Shown in pieces: positions 8,631-20,640 of a stretch of DNA of 64,000 bases. Within the stretch, counting starts at the first letter, position 1. Each line of letters begins with the position of its first letter. Under the pieces are notes generated by a model, which did not search any database, was not told the DNA's origin, and was given only the letters and a program-made list of their open reading frames with translations. Made by a program: the position numbers and the translations under genes. This DNA comes from Streptomyces hygroscopicus (lineage in GTDB: Bacteria; Actinomycetota; Actinomycetes; Streptomycetales; Streptomycetaceae): contig CP018627.1 of NCBI GenBank assembly GCA_002021875.1, positions 5,022,001 through 5,086,000 of the forward strand, in the 5' to 3' direction.

Positions 8631-9840
8631 CCGCGTCCGCCAGCAGCCGCCCGCGCAGCGTGAGCACGGCCTGCCCCCGTCCATACGGCTCCGGGTCCAG
8701 CAGGCCGTCCTCCAGCGCCCGTGCCGCGGCCGCCGCCCCGGCCGGGCGCAGCAGCTCCAGCGGGCAGCCCTCGGCCAGCCGCAGCTCCAGCAGGATCCGC
8801 TCCACCCGGCGCTCCTCGGCGGTCAGCAGCTCCCGGCCCGCGCCGGGCGACCTGCCCTCCCCCAGGGCCTGCGCATACGCCCCGGGGTGCTTCACGTTCC
8901 ACCACCGCACGCCGCCCACGTGGCTGTGCGCGCCGGGGCCGGCGCCCCACCAGTCGGCGCCGCGCCAGTACAGCTCGTTGTGCCGGCAGCGCCCGGCGGG
9001 CGAGGTGGCCCAGTTGGAGACCTCGTACCAGGCGAACCCGGCGGCCGACAGGGTCTCCTCGGCGATCAGATAGCGGTCGGCGTGCACATCGTCGTCGGTC
9101 ATCGGGACCTCGCCGCGCCGGATCCGCCGCGCCAGCTGGGTGCCCTCCTCCACGATCAGCGCATACGCCGACACATGGTCCGGCCCCGCCCCGAGCGCCG
9201 CCTCCAGGGAGGCCCGCCAGTCAGCGTCGCTCTCCCCCGGCGTCCCGTAGATCAGGTCCAGGTTCACATGGTCGAATCCGGCCGCCCGCGCCTCGGCCAC
9301 GCACGCCTCCGGCCGCCCCGGGGTGTGCGTACGGTCCAGCACCTTCAGGACGTGCTGCCGGGCGCTCTGCATCCCGAAGGAGATCCGGTTGAACCCCGCC
9401 TCCCGCAGCTCCGCCAGATAGCGCGGATCGACCGACTCCGGATTCGCCTCGGTCGTGACCTCGACCCCCTCGGCCAGCCCGAACTCCTCCCGGATCGCCC
9501 CGAGCATCCGCCCGAGATCCGCCGCGGCGAGCAGGGTCGGGGTCCCACCGCCGACGAACACGGTCTCCACGGGCCGTGGGTCGTCGCCCAGCACCTTCCG
9601 CGCCAGCCGCACCTCCTCGACGACCTGCTCGGCGTAGTTGTCCCGCGAGGCGAGCACACCGCCGGAGCCGCGCAGCTCACTGGCGGTGTAGGTGTTGAAG
9701 TCGCAGTAGCCGCAGCGGGTGGCGCAGTACGGCACATGCAGATAGAACCCCAGCGGCCGCCGCTCCGCCCCCGCCAATGCGGTCGCGGGCAGTGCGCCGT
9801 CCTCGGGCATGGGCTCACCATCTGGCAGTACGGAAGGCAT
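8608..9840 (-). CDS. hemW: Radical SAM heme chaperone HemW
   Basis: 410 residues from ATG at 9840. HemW-type radical SAM protein (formerly annotated as oxygen-independent coproporphyrinogen oxidase) that delivers heme. FYLHVPYCATRCGYCDFNTY has the CxxxCxxC iron-sulfur cluster motif plus the extra Tyr/Asp context. FVGGGTPTLL and EANPESVD are SAM-binding strands, and NRISFGMQS is typical. The C-terminal HemN-like domain follows, ending in GRLLADAVVRDLVD. It is convergent with the DUF3097 gene. Confidence 0.93.
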   Translation of the reverse strand: MPSVLPDGEPMPEDGALPATALAGAERRPLGFYLHVPYCATRCGYCDFNTYTASELRGSGGVLASRDNYAEQVVEEVRLARKVLGDDPRPVETVFVGGGTPTLLAAADLGRMLGAIREEFGLAEGVEVTTEANPESVDPRYLAELREAGFNRISFGMQSARQHVLKVLDRTHTPGRPEACVAEARAAGFDHVNLDLIYGTPGESDADWRASLEAALGAGPDHVSAYALIVEEGTQLARRIRRGEVPMTDDDVHADRYLIAEETLSAAGFAWYEVSNWATSPAGRCRHNELYWRGADWWGAGPGAHSHVGGVRWWNVKHPGAYAQALGEGRSPGAGRELLTAEERRVERILLELRLAEGCPLELLRPAGAAAAARALEDGLLDPEPYGRGQAVLTLRGRLLADAVVRDLVD

Positions 9841-9985
9841 GCCCCCATTGTCCGTCACGGCCCGCGCCGCCCGGGACCACGAGGCGCGGGGCCCCCGGGG
9901 CCGGGGCCCGGGGCCCAGGACCCGCCTGGGCCTGTCCCGCGGATCGTCAGCGGAGCGGCCCTCGCCGGATGGGGCCCAGACCTGG

Positions 9986-10015
9986 CCTAGACCTGACCTA
10001 GACCTGACCTAGACC
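9986..10015. repeat. Nearly three tandem copies of an 11-bp unit
   Basis: CCTAGACCTGA is repeated 2.7 times and runs into the stop codon of the phosphatase gene. Probably simple slippage; no function is evident. Confidence 0.6.
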
Positions 10016-12108
10016 ACCTTCAGGACCAGCATCGCCAGGTCGTCGTCCGGCGGCTCCGCCGCGAACTCGTCCACCGCCTGCCGCACCCGCTCCGCGACCT
10101 CCCGCGCGCTCAGCCCCGCGCACAGCGCGAACGCCGCCGCCAGGCCGTCCTCGTCGTCGAACTGCCGGTCGCCGGATCGGTGCTCCGTCACCCCGTCCGT
10201 CACACACAGCAGCGTCTCCCCGGGCGCCAGATCGAACGATTCACTCTCGTACGTCACATCGTCCACAACGCCCAGCAGTATCTGCGGCGCCGCGACGGTC
10301 CGCACCTCTCCTTCGGGCCGCAGCACCAGTGGCAGCGGATGCCCCGCGCTGGCCAGCGTGCAGTGCACCCCCTGGCCCTCGCCCAGCGGCTCCAGCTCCC
10401 CGTACAGCAGCGACAGGAACCGTGCGACCCCGCCGCCCGCCGGGAGCCCCGTGCCGACCAGGCCGCCGTCCATCAGCTCCACGACCCCGGCGGCGCCTCC
10501 CGCGGCCTCCACACCGGCCGCCACGGCCTCCGCGGCGCCCTCGACCGCCTGTTCCACCGCCTCCTCGCCCAGGAGCTGGTTGAGCCGGTCCAGGACCTCT
10601 CCCACGCCGTATCCCTCGCGGGCGAGCAGCCGCAGCCAGGGCCGGACGAGGCCGGTCACCACGGCCGCCTCCGGGCCGTTTCCGCAGACGTCGCCCAGGA
10701 CGAAGCACCAGCGGCCGTCACCGGCCGGGAAGACGTCGTAGAAGTCGCCCCCGGCCGAGATGTCGCCGGTCGGCTCGTACACGACCGCCGACTCGACGCC
10801 GGGGATCCGCGGGATCACGGACGGCAGCAGCCCGCGCTGCAGCACCCGGCTGATGGTCGCCTGCCGGGTGTAGCGGCGGGCGGAGGCGAGCGCCAGGGCG
10901 ACGCGGCGGGCGAAGTCCTCGACCAGGCCGACCGCCTCGTCCGGCATCCGCACCAGCCCGGCCCGCCCCAGCAGCAGCGTGCCGAGCGCGCGGCCGCCCG
11001 CGACCAGCCGGCAGGCGAGGGCCGCGCCGCCGGGCCCGTACGCGGCGGGGTCGGCCGGCCAGGGCCACGCCACGGCGCTGCCGCGGACGGCGGCGGGCAC
11101 CTGGGGCGGCTCCTTCTCCAGCACCCGCCGCAGGCCCTCGATGCGCCCCTCGCTGGCGTGCCAGACCCGGGCCAGCCGGGGCGGGCCGCTCGTGGAGTCG
11201 AGCCAGATCGCGCACCAGTCGGCGAGCCGGGGCACCAGGAGCTGGCCGGCGAGCGAGGTCACCATGTCCTCGTCGAACTGCCCGGCCAGCAGGTCGGACG
11301 CCTCGGCGAGGAAGGAGAGCGCGCCGCGCTGGATCCAGTCGGGGTCGAGACGGACGGGGGCGCGGCCCTGCGCGGGCGCGACGATCTCGACGGCCTCCTT
11401 ACGGCCTTCACGGACGACTCCCGCGCCCTCGGGAACGGAGCCCGGGCCCTCGGGGGCAGCCCCCGCCCCGAACCCGCCCTCGGGCTCGGGCACGGTGGCG
11501 GTCGCCGGGTCCATGGCGGCCGCGGCATCCATGAAGCCCGAGCCCATGGCGCCCGCCCCCGCGGCGGCCGAGCCCGTGGGCGCCACCGCCATCTGGAACC
11601 ACACCGACTTGGTCGCCCGCCGGTAGGTCGTCCCCCAGGACTCGGCGATCTCGGCCACCAGCCGCAGCCCGTGGCCACCGGCGTACTCCGGCCCCTCGTC
11701 CGGATCCGGCGGATCGCCGCGCACCACCCGGGTGGGATGGTGGTCGGTCACCTCCACGACCAGGGACGGCGGTTCGCCCTCGCGGTCCGACACATCGAGC
11801 GCGCAGCTCACCTCGACGGCGGTGCCCGCGTGCACCACCGCGTTGGTGACCAGCTCGCTCACCAGCAGTATGGCCTCGTCCGCGACCCGGTCGGTGACCC
11901 GGTCGGCGGCCGGGACCTCGAGCGCGGCCCAGTCGGCGAGGGCGGCACGGACGAACCGGCGGGCGGCCGAGGCCGCGAGCGGAGTGCCGGGCAGGCTGAC
12001 GCGTGCCGAGGCACTGGTACGAACGGGGCCAACCCCACCCCCGACCGGTAGAACAACCCCACCGCCCTCAACCGACCCACCAGAAGTGGCAGAAGATGAC
12101 GTCCCCAC
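10009..12108 (-). CDS. PP2C/SpoIIE-type phosphatase with N-terminal anti-sigma-like ATPase domain
   Basis: 699 residues, three parts. Residues about 40-175 form a GHKL/HATPase_c domain (DEAILLVSELVTNAVVHAG, then YAGGHGLRLVAEIAESWG), as in RsbW-type anti-sigma kinases. Residues about 250-420 are a GAF-like sensor. Residues about 430-699 are a PP2C phosphatase with metal aspartates in GDISAGGDFYDVF and LGDVCGNGPEAA, plus LLCVTDGVTEHR and DDDLAMLVLKV. Such proteins switch sigma factors by partner phosphorylation and dephosphorylation. The Ala/Gly/Pro linker at 180-240 is low complexity. Partners are not encoded nearby. Confidence 0.9.
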   Translation of the reverse strand: MGTSSSATSGGSVEGGGVVLPVGGGVGPVRTSASARVSLPGTPLAASAARRFVRAALADWAALEVPAADRVTDRVADEAILLVSELVTNAVVHAGTAVEVSCALDVSDREGEPPSLVVEVTDHHPTRVVRGDPPDPDEGPEYAGGHGLRLVAEIAESWGTTYRRATKSVWFQMAVAPTGSAAAGAGAMGSGFMDAAAAMDPATATVPEPEGGFGAGAAPEGPGSVPEGAGVVREGRKEAVEIVAPAQGRAPVRLDPDWIQRGALSFLAEASDLLAGQFDEDMVTSLAGQLLVPRLADWCAIWLDSTSGPPRLARVWHASEGRIEGLRRVLEKEPPQVPAAVRGSAVAWPWPADPAAYGPGGAALACRLVAGGRALGTLLLGRAGLVRMPDEAVGLVEDFARRVALALASARRYTRQATISRVLQRGLLPSVIPRIPGVESAVVYEPTGDISAGGDFYDVFPAGDGRWCFVLGDVCGNGPEAAVVTGLVRPWLRLLAREGYGVGEVLDRLNQLLGEEAVEQAVEGAAEAVAAGVEAAGGAAGVVELMDGGLVGTGLPAGGGVARFLSLLYGELEPLGEGQGVHCTLASAGHPLPLVLRPEGEVRTVAAPQILLGVVDDVTYESESFDLAPGETLLCVTDGVTEHRSGDRQFDDEDGLAAAFALCAGLSAREVAERVRQAVDEFAAEPPDDDLAMLVLKVV

Positions 12109-12293
12109 TGTGCGGCTCCTGAAGAAGCTCCGTCATAACGCCGTATCCGTAACCGTATCCGGCACGGACAGAGTGACAGACGGACCGCCCTCATATGCAC
12201 CGGGTTACGCAAGTGAACCGCGATAAGGGGAAAATTCATGTGTCCGGCGGGCCGGTCAACCTGAAATCCGGTGCGGGGTCGTATCCTTGCCCG

Positions 12294-14183
<1,890 letters not shown>

Positions 14184-14428
14184 GGCATCCTCCGGGGCCC
14201 GCCTCATTGCTTGGTGACTCGCGAGTAACCTTCGAGTGGTGATCAGGGTAGGGGCCGAATCCTTACTGCGTAAGGGGTGAGCGTCACGTTGTTCTCACGA
14301 GATGCCCAAGAGGTTCCCCCGCACGCAGCAGGCCCGGCGCATCCATCACGCCAGGCCCGCTGACCACACCCGTTCCGTGGGCTCCGCCCTCACCTTCGCC
14401 AGGGCTCCGCGCCCGCCCGGGGCGGCTC

Positions 14429-16306
14429 CTACTTCTTCGCCTTGGCGTCCTTACCGTCGGAGTCGGAGGACAGCACCGCGATGAAGGCCTCCTGCGGGAC
14501 CTCCACGTTGCCGACCATCTTCATCCGCTTCTTGCCTTCCTTCTGCTTCTCCAGCAGCTTCCGCTTACGGGAGATGTCACCGCCGTAGCACTTGGCGAGG
14601 ACGTCCTTACGGATGGCACGGACCGTCTCACGGGCGATGACCCGGGAGCCGATGGCCGCCTGGATGGGCACCTCGAAGTTCTGCCGCGGGATGAGCTCGC
14701 GCAGCTTGGCGACCAGCCGGACGCCGTACGCGTACGCCTTGTCCTTGTGGGTGATCGCCGAGAACGCGTCCACCTTGTCGCCGTGCAGCAGGATGTCGAC
14801 CTTGACCAGCTCCGAGGTCTGCTCACCGGTGGGCTCGTAGTCCAGCGAGGCATAGCCGCGGGTCTTGGACTTGAGCTGGTCGAAGAAGTCGAAGACGACC
14901 TCGGCCAGCGGCAGGGTGTAGCGGATCTCGACCCGGTCCTCGGAGAGGTAGTCCATACCGAGCAGCACCCCGCGGCGGTTCTGGCACAGCTCCATGATCG
15001 CGCCGATGAACTCGCTCGGGGCGAGGATCGTGCCCCGGACGACCGGCTCGTGCACCGTGTCGATCTTGCCCACGGGGAACTCGCTCGGGTTGGTCACCGT
15101 GTGCTCGCTGCCGTCCTCCATCTCCACCCGATAGACCACATTGGGTGCGGTGGCGATCAGGTCGAGATTGAATTCGCGCTCCAGGCGCTCACGGATGACC
15201 TCCAGGTGCAGCAGCCCGAGGAAGCCGACGCGGAAGCCGAAGCCGAGAGCGGCCGAGGTCTCCGGTTCGTAGACCAGCGCGGCATCGTTGAGCTGCAGCT
15301 TGTCCAGGGCCTCACGCAGCTCCGGGTAGTCGGAGCCGTCCAGCGGATACAGCCCCGAGAACACCATCGGCTTCGGGTCCTTGTATCCGCCCAGCGCCTC
15401 CTGCGCACCGCGGGTGACCTGGGTGATCGTGTCACCGACCTTGGACTGGCGGACATCCTTCACACCGGTGATCAGATAGCCCACCTCGCCCACGGACAGC
15501 CCGTCGGCGGGGGTCATCTCCGGGGAGTTGGTGCCGATCTCCAGCAGCTCATGGGCGGCACCGGTGGACATCATCTTGATCCGCTCGCGCTTGCTGAGCG
15601 TGCCGTCGACGACCTTCACATAGGTCACGACGCCCCGGTAGGCGTCATAGACGGAGTCGAAGATCATCGCGCGGGCGGGTGCGTCATAAACGCCCACGGG
15701 GGGCGGTACGAGCTCGACGACCCGGTTCAGCAGCTCGGCCACGCCCTCACCGGTCTTCGCGGAGACCCTGAGCACGTCGGAGGTGTCGCAGCCGATGAGA
15801 TGCGCAAGCTCGGCGGCGTACTTCTCGGGCTGGGCGGCGGGCAGGTCGATCTTGTTGAGGACCGGGATGATCGTAAGGTCGTTCTCCATCGCCAGATAGA
15901 GGTTGGCGAGGGTCTGGGCCTCGATGCCCTGGGCCGCGTCGACCAGCAGGATGCAGCCCTCGCAGGCGGCGAGGGAGCGCGAGACCTCATAGGTGAAGTC
16001 CACATGGCCGGGGGTGTCGATCATGTTGAGGATATGGGTGGCCGGCTCGCCGCCCTCGTCCTTCGTCGGCGCCCAGGGCAGCCGGACCGCCTGGGACTTG
16101 ATCGTGATGCCGCGCTCGCGCTCGATGTCCATGCGGTCGAGGTACTGCGAGCGCATCTGCCGCTGATCAACCACACCGGTCAGCTGGAGCATGCGGTCGG
16201 CGAGCGTCGACTTGCCGTGGTCGATGTGCGCGATGATGCAGAAGTTACGGATCAGAGCCGGATCGGTACGGCTAGGCTCCGGCACATTGGTAGGGGTCGC
16301 GGGCAC
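14429..16306 (-). CDS. lepA: Elongation factor 4 (LepA), ribosome back-translocase
   Basis: 625 residues from the GTG at 16306, the usual length for actinobacterial LepA. GTPase motifs: [19 protein letters not shown] (G1), [13 protein letters not shown] (G2), [11 protein letters not shown] (G3), PVLNKIDLP (G4). The characteristic C-terminal domain includes YVGLR-like [27 protein letters not shown] strands and [25 protein letters not shown]. The frame is open further upstream, but the domain and homolog length support this start. Divergent from rpsT, as is common in actinobacteria. Confidence 0.96.
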   Translation of the reverse strand: MPATPTNVPEPSRTDPALIRNFCIIAHIDHGKSTLADRMLQLTGVVDQRQMRSQYLDRMDIERERGITIKSQAVRLPWAPTKDEGGEPATHILNMIDTPGHVDFTYEVSRSLAACEGCILLVDAAQGIEAQTLANLYLAMENDLTIIPVLNKIDLPAAQPEKYAAELAHLIGCDTSDVLRVSAKTGEGVAELLNRVVELVPPPVGVYDAPARAMIFDSVYDAYRGVVTYVKVVDGTLSKRERIKMMSTGAAHELLEIGTNSPEMTPADGLSVGEVGYLITGVKDVRQSKVGDTITQVTRGAQEALGGYKDPKPMVFSGLYPLDGSDYPELREALDKLQLNDAALVYEPETSAALGFGFRVGFLGLLHLEVIRERLEREFNLDLIATAPNVVYRVEMEDGSEHTVTNPSEFPVGKIDTVHEPVVRGTILAPSEFIGAIMELCQNRRGVLLGMDYLSEDRVEIRYTLPLAEVVFDFFDQLKSKTRGYASLDYEPTGEQTSELVKVDILLHGDKVDAFSAITHKDKAYAYGVRLVAKLRELIPRQNFEVPIQAAIGSRVIARETVRAIRKDVLAKCYGGDISRKRKLLEKQKEGKKRMKMVGNVEVPQEAFIAVLSSDSDGKDAKAKK

Positions 16307-16544
16307 GCAGGGTCCTGTGTCTAGGCGGGACTCGGTGTTATCGGTATGGGTCAGTCCCGTCCATGGTCCCATGAATGGCGACCTCTTCCGGGTTTGGGAC
16401 GCCATGGACCCTGCTGGTAACCTGGCCGACTGTGTCTCGTGCCCCTCGCTGACGGACACCTCCATGGACTCTCATGGACACCTCCACGGGCACGGACGCA
16501 CACCGAAGCAAGCGAAACCCAACGAACCTGCGAAGGCTTTCTAC

Positions 16545-16811
16545 GTGGCGAACATCAAGTCCCAGATCAAGCGGAACAAGACGAACGAGAAGGCGCGCCA
16601 GCGCAACAAGGCGGTCAAGTCCGAGCTGAAGACCGCCATCCGCCGCACCCGCGAGGCCGTGGCCGCCGGTGACGCCGAGAAGGCCACCGAAGCCGCCCGC
16701 GCCGCCGCGCGCAAGCTCGACAAGGCCGTCAGCAAGGGTGTTCTGCACAAGAACAACGCCGCCAACAAGAAGTCGGCGATCGCCCAGCAGGTCGCCGGTC
16801 TCAAGGGCTGA
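16545..16811 (+). CDS. rpsT: 30S ribosomal protein S20
   Basis: 88 residues from the GTG at 16545 with a GAAGG ribosome site. Classic S20: [20 protein letters not shown] at the N-terminus, a lysine/alanine-rich helical body, and [18 protein letters not shown] near the end. It binds 16S rRNA early in 30S assembly. Divergent from lepA; the 238 bp between them must hold both promoters. A strong terminator follows at 17001-17044. Confidence 0.97.
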   Translation: MANIKSQIKRNKTNEKARQRNKAVKSELKTAIRRTREAVAAGDAEKATEAARAAARKLDKAVSKGVLHKNNAANKKSAIAQQVAGLKG

Positions 16812-17000
16812 CACCCTCCCGGCTGATCTCGAAGGCTGACCCTTCCGGGGCACACCGCCCCACCTCGCCGCCGGTTTGGGCACAGCGGTCCCTCTCACCC
16901 GCTCCGACCGGCAGCCGAGAGCTTCTTCAGCTCTCTCAGCGGCACCGCGCCGCACGCGGCCTGCGTTCGCCACGCGGGTGCGGCGCACTCGATCGACGCG

Positions 17001-17044
17001 AAGGCCCCGCGCCTGTCCTTTCCCCAAGGACAGCGCGGGGCTTT
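17001..17044 (+). terminator. Hairpin terminator after rpsT
   Basis: Two nested inverted repeats: GGCCCCGCGC paired with GCGCGGGGC, and CTGTCCTT paired with AAGGACAG across a five-base loop, ending in CTTT. Located 190 bp downstream of rpsT and just upstream of the next gene. Confidence 0.75.
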
Positions 17045-17071
17045 CGCGCTTAATTCGGGTATGTTCACGTC

Positions 17072-18076
17072 ATGTCGACACCGGGGGAAACACCCAATCC
17101 GTACGGCCCGCCGCAGCCGCCCCAACCCCCTCAGCCACCTCAGCAGAGTCCGCCGCAGAACCCTCCGCAGAGTGCGCCGCAGAGCCCGCCGGAGATTCTG
17201 TCTCAGGGGCCCCAGGGATCACCGCAGGGGCCGCCGCAGAGCCCGCCGCCCGGCCCGTACGGTCAGGTGCCGCCCCAGCCCCAGCCGTCGCAGAACCCTC
17301 CGTACGCGTACGCCCAGCCGACGATGCCTTCCATCCCCCTGGGCGGTGGGTACGGGCCGATGGGCATGCCGCCCGGGGCACCGCCCACGGGCTCCGGAGG
17401 CGGGGGCGGCGGCAAGGGCTGGCTGTGGGGGCTGGGCGGGGCCGTCGTCGCCTCGGCGGTCTGGGCCGGGGTGCTGTTCGCCACGGGAGGGTTCGAGGAC
17501 GAGACGAAGGCCGATCTCGCGGGCTACCGCTATCGGACCAATCTGTGCACCCCGACGGATACCCAGCCCTTCGAGGACGCCGGATACGAGAAGAAGGACG
17601 AGAGCGGTTCGACGTCGACATCGACGTCGAACCCGCAGCACAGCAGCTCCGAGAACGCCGCGCTGGACTCGATGACCTGCAATATCGACTTCGAGCCGAG
17701 CGGCTCGAGCAGCAGCGACTACTCCTCGGTCTGGCTCTACACCACGGCGTCGCTGCACAAGAAGACCAACCCCGGGCCGGAGTTCGAGGCCCAGTACCGG
17801 TCGTACGAGGACCAGAAGACGTCCACCTACAGCTACGAGGTGAGCCCGGTCAGCGGGCTGGGCGACGAAGCCTATGTGGTGAAGCAGAACAACAGCAGCA
17901 GCTCCAACACCGGCGCCTATGTGATCCTCGCCGTGCGAGACGGCTGGATGACCTATCAGTCGACCTGGTCGCAGTATGTGTCGTCCTCGTCCAGCGGCTC
18001 GGCCAAGACGCCCGAGGAAGCCACCGAGCTGCTCAAGAAGAGCGCCAAGTCGACGCTGGAGAAGATGAAGGAGTAA
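17072..18076 (+). CDS. Membrane-anchored protein with Pro-rich cytoplasmic tail
   Basis: 334 residues. Residues 1-110 are a proline/glutamine-rich low-complexity tail (PQPPQPPQPPQQ repeats). A Gly linker and one transmembrane helix (GWLWGLGGAVVASAVWAGVLFA, about 115-135) follow, then an extracellular domain with two cysteines (NLCTPTD, DSMTCNID) and several serine runs. The layout resembles actinobacterial DUF3558-like or sensor-type envelope proteins; no enzyme motif is visible. The start is supported by the proximity of the rpsT terminator and a GTTCACGTC-preceded ATG. Confidence 0.7.
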   Translation: MSTPGETPNPYGPPQPPQPPQPPQQSPPQNPPQSAPQSPPEILSQGPQGSPQGPPQSPPPGPYGQVPPQPQPSQNPPYAYAQPTMPSIPLGGGYGPMGMPPGAPPTGSGGGGGGKGWLWGLGGAVVASAVWAGVLFATGGFEDETKADLAGYRYRTNLCTPTDTQPFEDAGYEKKDESGSTSTSTSNPQHSSSENAALDSMTCNIDFEPSGSSSSDYSSVWLYTTASLHKKTNPGPEFEAQYRSYEDQKTSTYSYEVSPVSGLGDEAYVVKQNNSSSSNTGAYVILAVRDGWMTYQSTWSQYVSSSSSGSAKTPEEATELLKKSAKSTLEKMKE

Positions 18077-18109
18077 CTCGCGGGGCCGATCCCGGGCCGC
18101 CGCTCCGCT

Positions 18110-18170
18110 CCGATCGGAGCGGATCGTATCGGAGCGGAGCGGATCGGATCGGATCGGATCGGATGCGGAT
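18110..18170. repeat. CGGAT/CGGAG pentanucleotide tandem array
   Basis: About ten imperfect 5-bp units, with four perfect CGGAT copies at the right, in the gap between two convergent genes. It could form imperfect hairpins with the preceding CCGCTCCGCTCCGAT stretch, so it may double as a terminator. Confidence 0.7.
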
Positions 18171-18194
18171 TGCCCGCGGCCCCTCGGCCAGGAC

Positions 18195-19190
18195 CTACGG
18201 CTGACCTCGGCCCGCCCGGGCGGCGCGGACGATCGTGACGACCGCCTTCTCCAGGGCGTACGCCGGATCGTCTCCGCCGCCCTTGACCCCCGCGTCGGCC
18301 TCGGCGACGGCGCGCAGCGCGACCGCCACTCCATCCGCCGACCACCCGCGCATCTGCTGCCGCACCCGGTCTATCTTCCACGGCGGCATGCCCAGCTCAC
18401 GGGCGAGATCGCCGGGGCGCGCGTTGCGCGGCGCGGAGGCCAGCTTGCCGATCGCGCGGACGCCCTGGGCCAGGGCGCTGGTGATCAGCACCGGCGGCAC
18501 CCCGGTGGAGACGGCCCAGCGCAGCGCCTCCAGCGCCTCGGCCGCCCGGCCCTCGACGGCGCGGTCGGCGACGGTGAAGCTGGACGCCTCGGCGCGGCCG
18601 GTGTAATAGCGGGCGACGATGGCCTCGTCGATCGTGCCCTCGACATCGGCCACGAGCTGGGAGACCGCGCTGGCCAGCTCGCGCAGATCGCTCCCGATGG
18701 CGTCGACCAGAGCCTGGCATGCCTCGGGGGTGGCGGACCGGCCGGTGGCGCGGAACTCCGAGCGCACGAACGCCAGTCGGTCGGCGGGCTTGGTCATCTT
18801 GGGGCAGGCGACCTCGCGCGCCCCGGCCTTACGGGCGGCGTCGAGCAGCCCCTTGCCCTTGGCCGCGCCCGCGTGCAGCAGGACGAGCGTGATCTCCTCG
18901 GCGGGGGCGCCGAGATAGCCCTTCACATCCTTGATCGTGTCGGCCGACAAATCCTGTGCGTTCCGCACCACGACCACCTTGCGCTCGGCGAAGAGCGAGG
19001 GGCTGGTGAGCTCGGCGAGGGTGCCGGGCTGGAGCGCGTCGGGCGTCAGGTCGCGCACATCGGTATCGGGGTCGGCCGCGCGGGCAGCCGCCACCACCTG
19101 CTGCACGGCGCGGTCGAGCAGCAGGTCCTCCTGGCCCACGGCGAGCGTCACGGGGGCGAGCGGATCGTCGGTCGTCGTCTTCCTGGCCAT
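18195..19190 (-). CDS. holA: DNA polymerase III subunit delta
   Basis: 331 residues from ATG at 19190 (MARKTTTDDPLAPVTLAVG). Clamp-loader delta subunit that opens the beta clamp. Recognisable delta features: VTLAVGQEDLLLDRAVQQVV at the N-terminus, KVVVVRNAQDLSAD, and the C-terminal helical domain PPVLITSALAQGVRAIGKL with PPWKIDRVRQQM. Single gene; convergent with the secreted-protein gene across the pentanucleotide array. In streptomycetes it lies close to lepA-rpsT, as here. Confidence 0.93.
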   Translation of the reverse strand: MARKTTTDDPLAPVTLAVGQEDLLLDRAVQQVVAAARAADPDTDVRDLTPDALQPGTLAELTSPSLFAERKVVVVRNAQDLSADTIKDVKGYLGAPAEEITLVLLHAGAAKGKGLLDAARKAGAREVACPKMTKPADRLAFVRSEFRATGRSATPEACQALVDAIGSDLRELASAVSQLVADVEGTIDEAIVARYYTGRAEASSFTVADRAVEGRAAEALEALRWAVSTGVPPVLITSALAQGVRAIGKLASAPRNARPGDLARELGMPPWKIDRVRQQMRGWSADGVAVALRAVAEADAGVKGGGDDPAYALEKAVVTIVRAARAGRGQP

Positions 19191-19244
19191 CGCGGTCCAG
19201 CATCCCACGGACCACCGACAACCCCGCCGCGTGCTGCCGTCCGG

Positions 19245-19523
19245 ATGTCCGACAATGTTCCGGTGATCGATGAAGGACTGACCGGCGCCCGGCACATCCT
19301 GGTGCTGCCCGACCGCGACGCCGCGGAGGAGGTCGCCGAGGCCCTGCCGGAGCGCTTCGGCATCGCCCAGGAGCCCCAGTTGGTGCGGGACGCGCTGGCG
19401 GGCGAGGACGACGCCGAGGACGCCCAGTGGCTGGTGGTGATCGAGGACCCGGCCAGGGGCCTGGACCCGGCGGCGCTGGACGCGTTCGCGGACGAGTACG
19501 ACGGCTGGCTGGAGGCCGAATAA
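19245..19523 (+). CDS. Small acidic protein of unknown function
   Basis: 92 residues from ATG at 19245, divergent from holA with 54 bp between starts. The sequence is strongly acidic and contains ARHILVLPDRDAAEEVAEAL and a C-terminal DAFADEYDGWLE. It has high third-position GC and no shadowing gene, so it is probably real. No known domain recognised; it looks like a small single alpha/beta module. Confidence 0.6.
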   Translation: MSDNVPVIDEGLTGARHILVLPDRDAAEEVAEALPERFGIAQEPQLVRDALAGEDDAEDAQWLVVIEDPARGLDPAALDAFADEYDGWLEAE

Positions 19524-19704
19524 CCTGTCCGTTGGCCAGGGTCATGGCTCATCGTGGTCACTGAAGGTGGTCGAAGCGGGTCGTCGGCCGCGATGAGGCC
19601 GGGAACATCGTGCGCAAGGCCGGAGGCGTCCGTTCCGAAGGCGTCCGTTCCGGAGGCGCTCATATTCCCGTGCGCGACATCTGGCCGGGCCCCACACTGC
19701 GCGC

Positions 19705-20640
19705 ATGGAGGAAACCACCGGCGCCGCGGCCGTCACGCCCGCACAGCAGTCGAGTGAGCTACTGGGGCATCCGCCCGATGCGCGGCTGCTGATCGTCAAC
19801 TGCGATGACTTCGGCATGTATCCAGCGATCAACACCGCGGTGATCGAGTCGATCGAAGAGGGCATCGCCAGTTCATGCAGTCTGATGGTCCCGTGCCCCG
19901 CGGCACCGCAGGCCATGGAACTGCTCGGCCGACGGCCGCGGATCCCGTTCGGAATTCACCTCACCCTGGTGTGCGAGATGCCCGACTGCCGATGGGGGCC
20001 GATCACCGCCAGGGAACGAGTTCCCTCACTCCTGGACCCCGCGGGTGAACTGTTCCCGCCGACGCCGGCCGGACGGGCCGCCCTGCTCGGCCAGGCCCGG
20101 CTCGATGAAATGGAGCTAGAGTTCCGCGCCCAGATCAATGCCGTCGCCGACGCCGGGCTCACGCCGACCCATCTGGACTTCCACTGCCTGGCCGATGGCG
20201 GCCGCGACGACATCCTCGAGCTGACGGTAGGGCTGGCCGCGGAGTACGGCCTCGCGGTCCGGGTCTGGCTCGAACCCGGGCGCCAGAGGATGCGGCACCG
20301 CGGGCTGCCGGTCACCGACAACGACTTCCTGGACAGTTTCTCGCTCGCCATCGAAGGAAAGGCGGCCCGATACGTTCAGATGCTGCGCGACCTGCCTGCC
20401 GGGCTCAATGAATGGGCGGTGCACCCGAGTGCGGGAAACCAGGAGTCGCGGGCCGTCGACGATGGCTGGCGCGTGCGCCGGACGGACTACGAGTTCCTGA
20501 TATCGCCGCAGGCCCGTGAAGTTCTCCAGCAGGAGGACATAGCCGTGATCGACTACCGGACCATCCAGCGCGTCTGGGGCATGGCCGTGACGCCGGAAAA
20601 GCCCGCCGCGGCCTTCATTCGCCCTGCGCCAGGGCCTTGA
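19705..20640 (+). CDS. ChbG/HpnK-family (YdjC-type) carbohydrate deacetylase
   Basis: 311 residues. The family removes acetyl groups from oligosaccharides using one metal ion. Visible motifs: LLIVNCDDFGMYPAINTAV (metal Asp-Asp), GIHLTLVCEM (His) and THLDFHCLADG (His-x-Asp-x-His), plus a C-terminal EWAVHPSAGNQ. Family members of this type carry these residues in this order. Convergent with the DJ-1 gene; the two coding sequences overlap by 26 bp at their 3' ends. Confidence 0.88.
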   Translation: MEETTGAAAVTPAQQSSELLGHPPDARLLIVNCDDFGMYPAINTAVIESIEEGIASSCSLMVPCPAAPQAMELLGRRPRIPFGIHLTLVCEMPDCRWGPITARERVPSLLDPAGELFPPTPAGRAALLGQARLDEMELEFRAQINAVADAGLTPTHLDFHCLADGGRDDILELTVGLAAEYGLAVRVWLEPGRQRMRHRGLPVTDNDFLDSFSLAIEGKAARYVQMLRDLPAGLNEWAVHPSAGNQESRAVDDGWRVRRTDYEFLISPQAREVLQQEDIAVIDYRTIQRVWGMAVTPEKPAAAFIRPAPGP

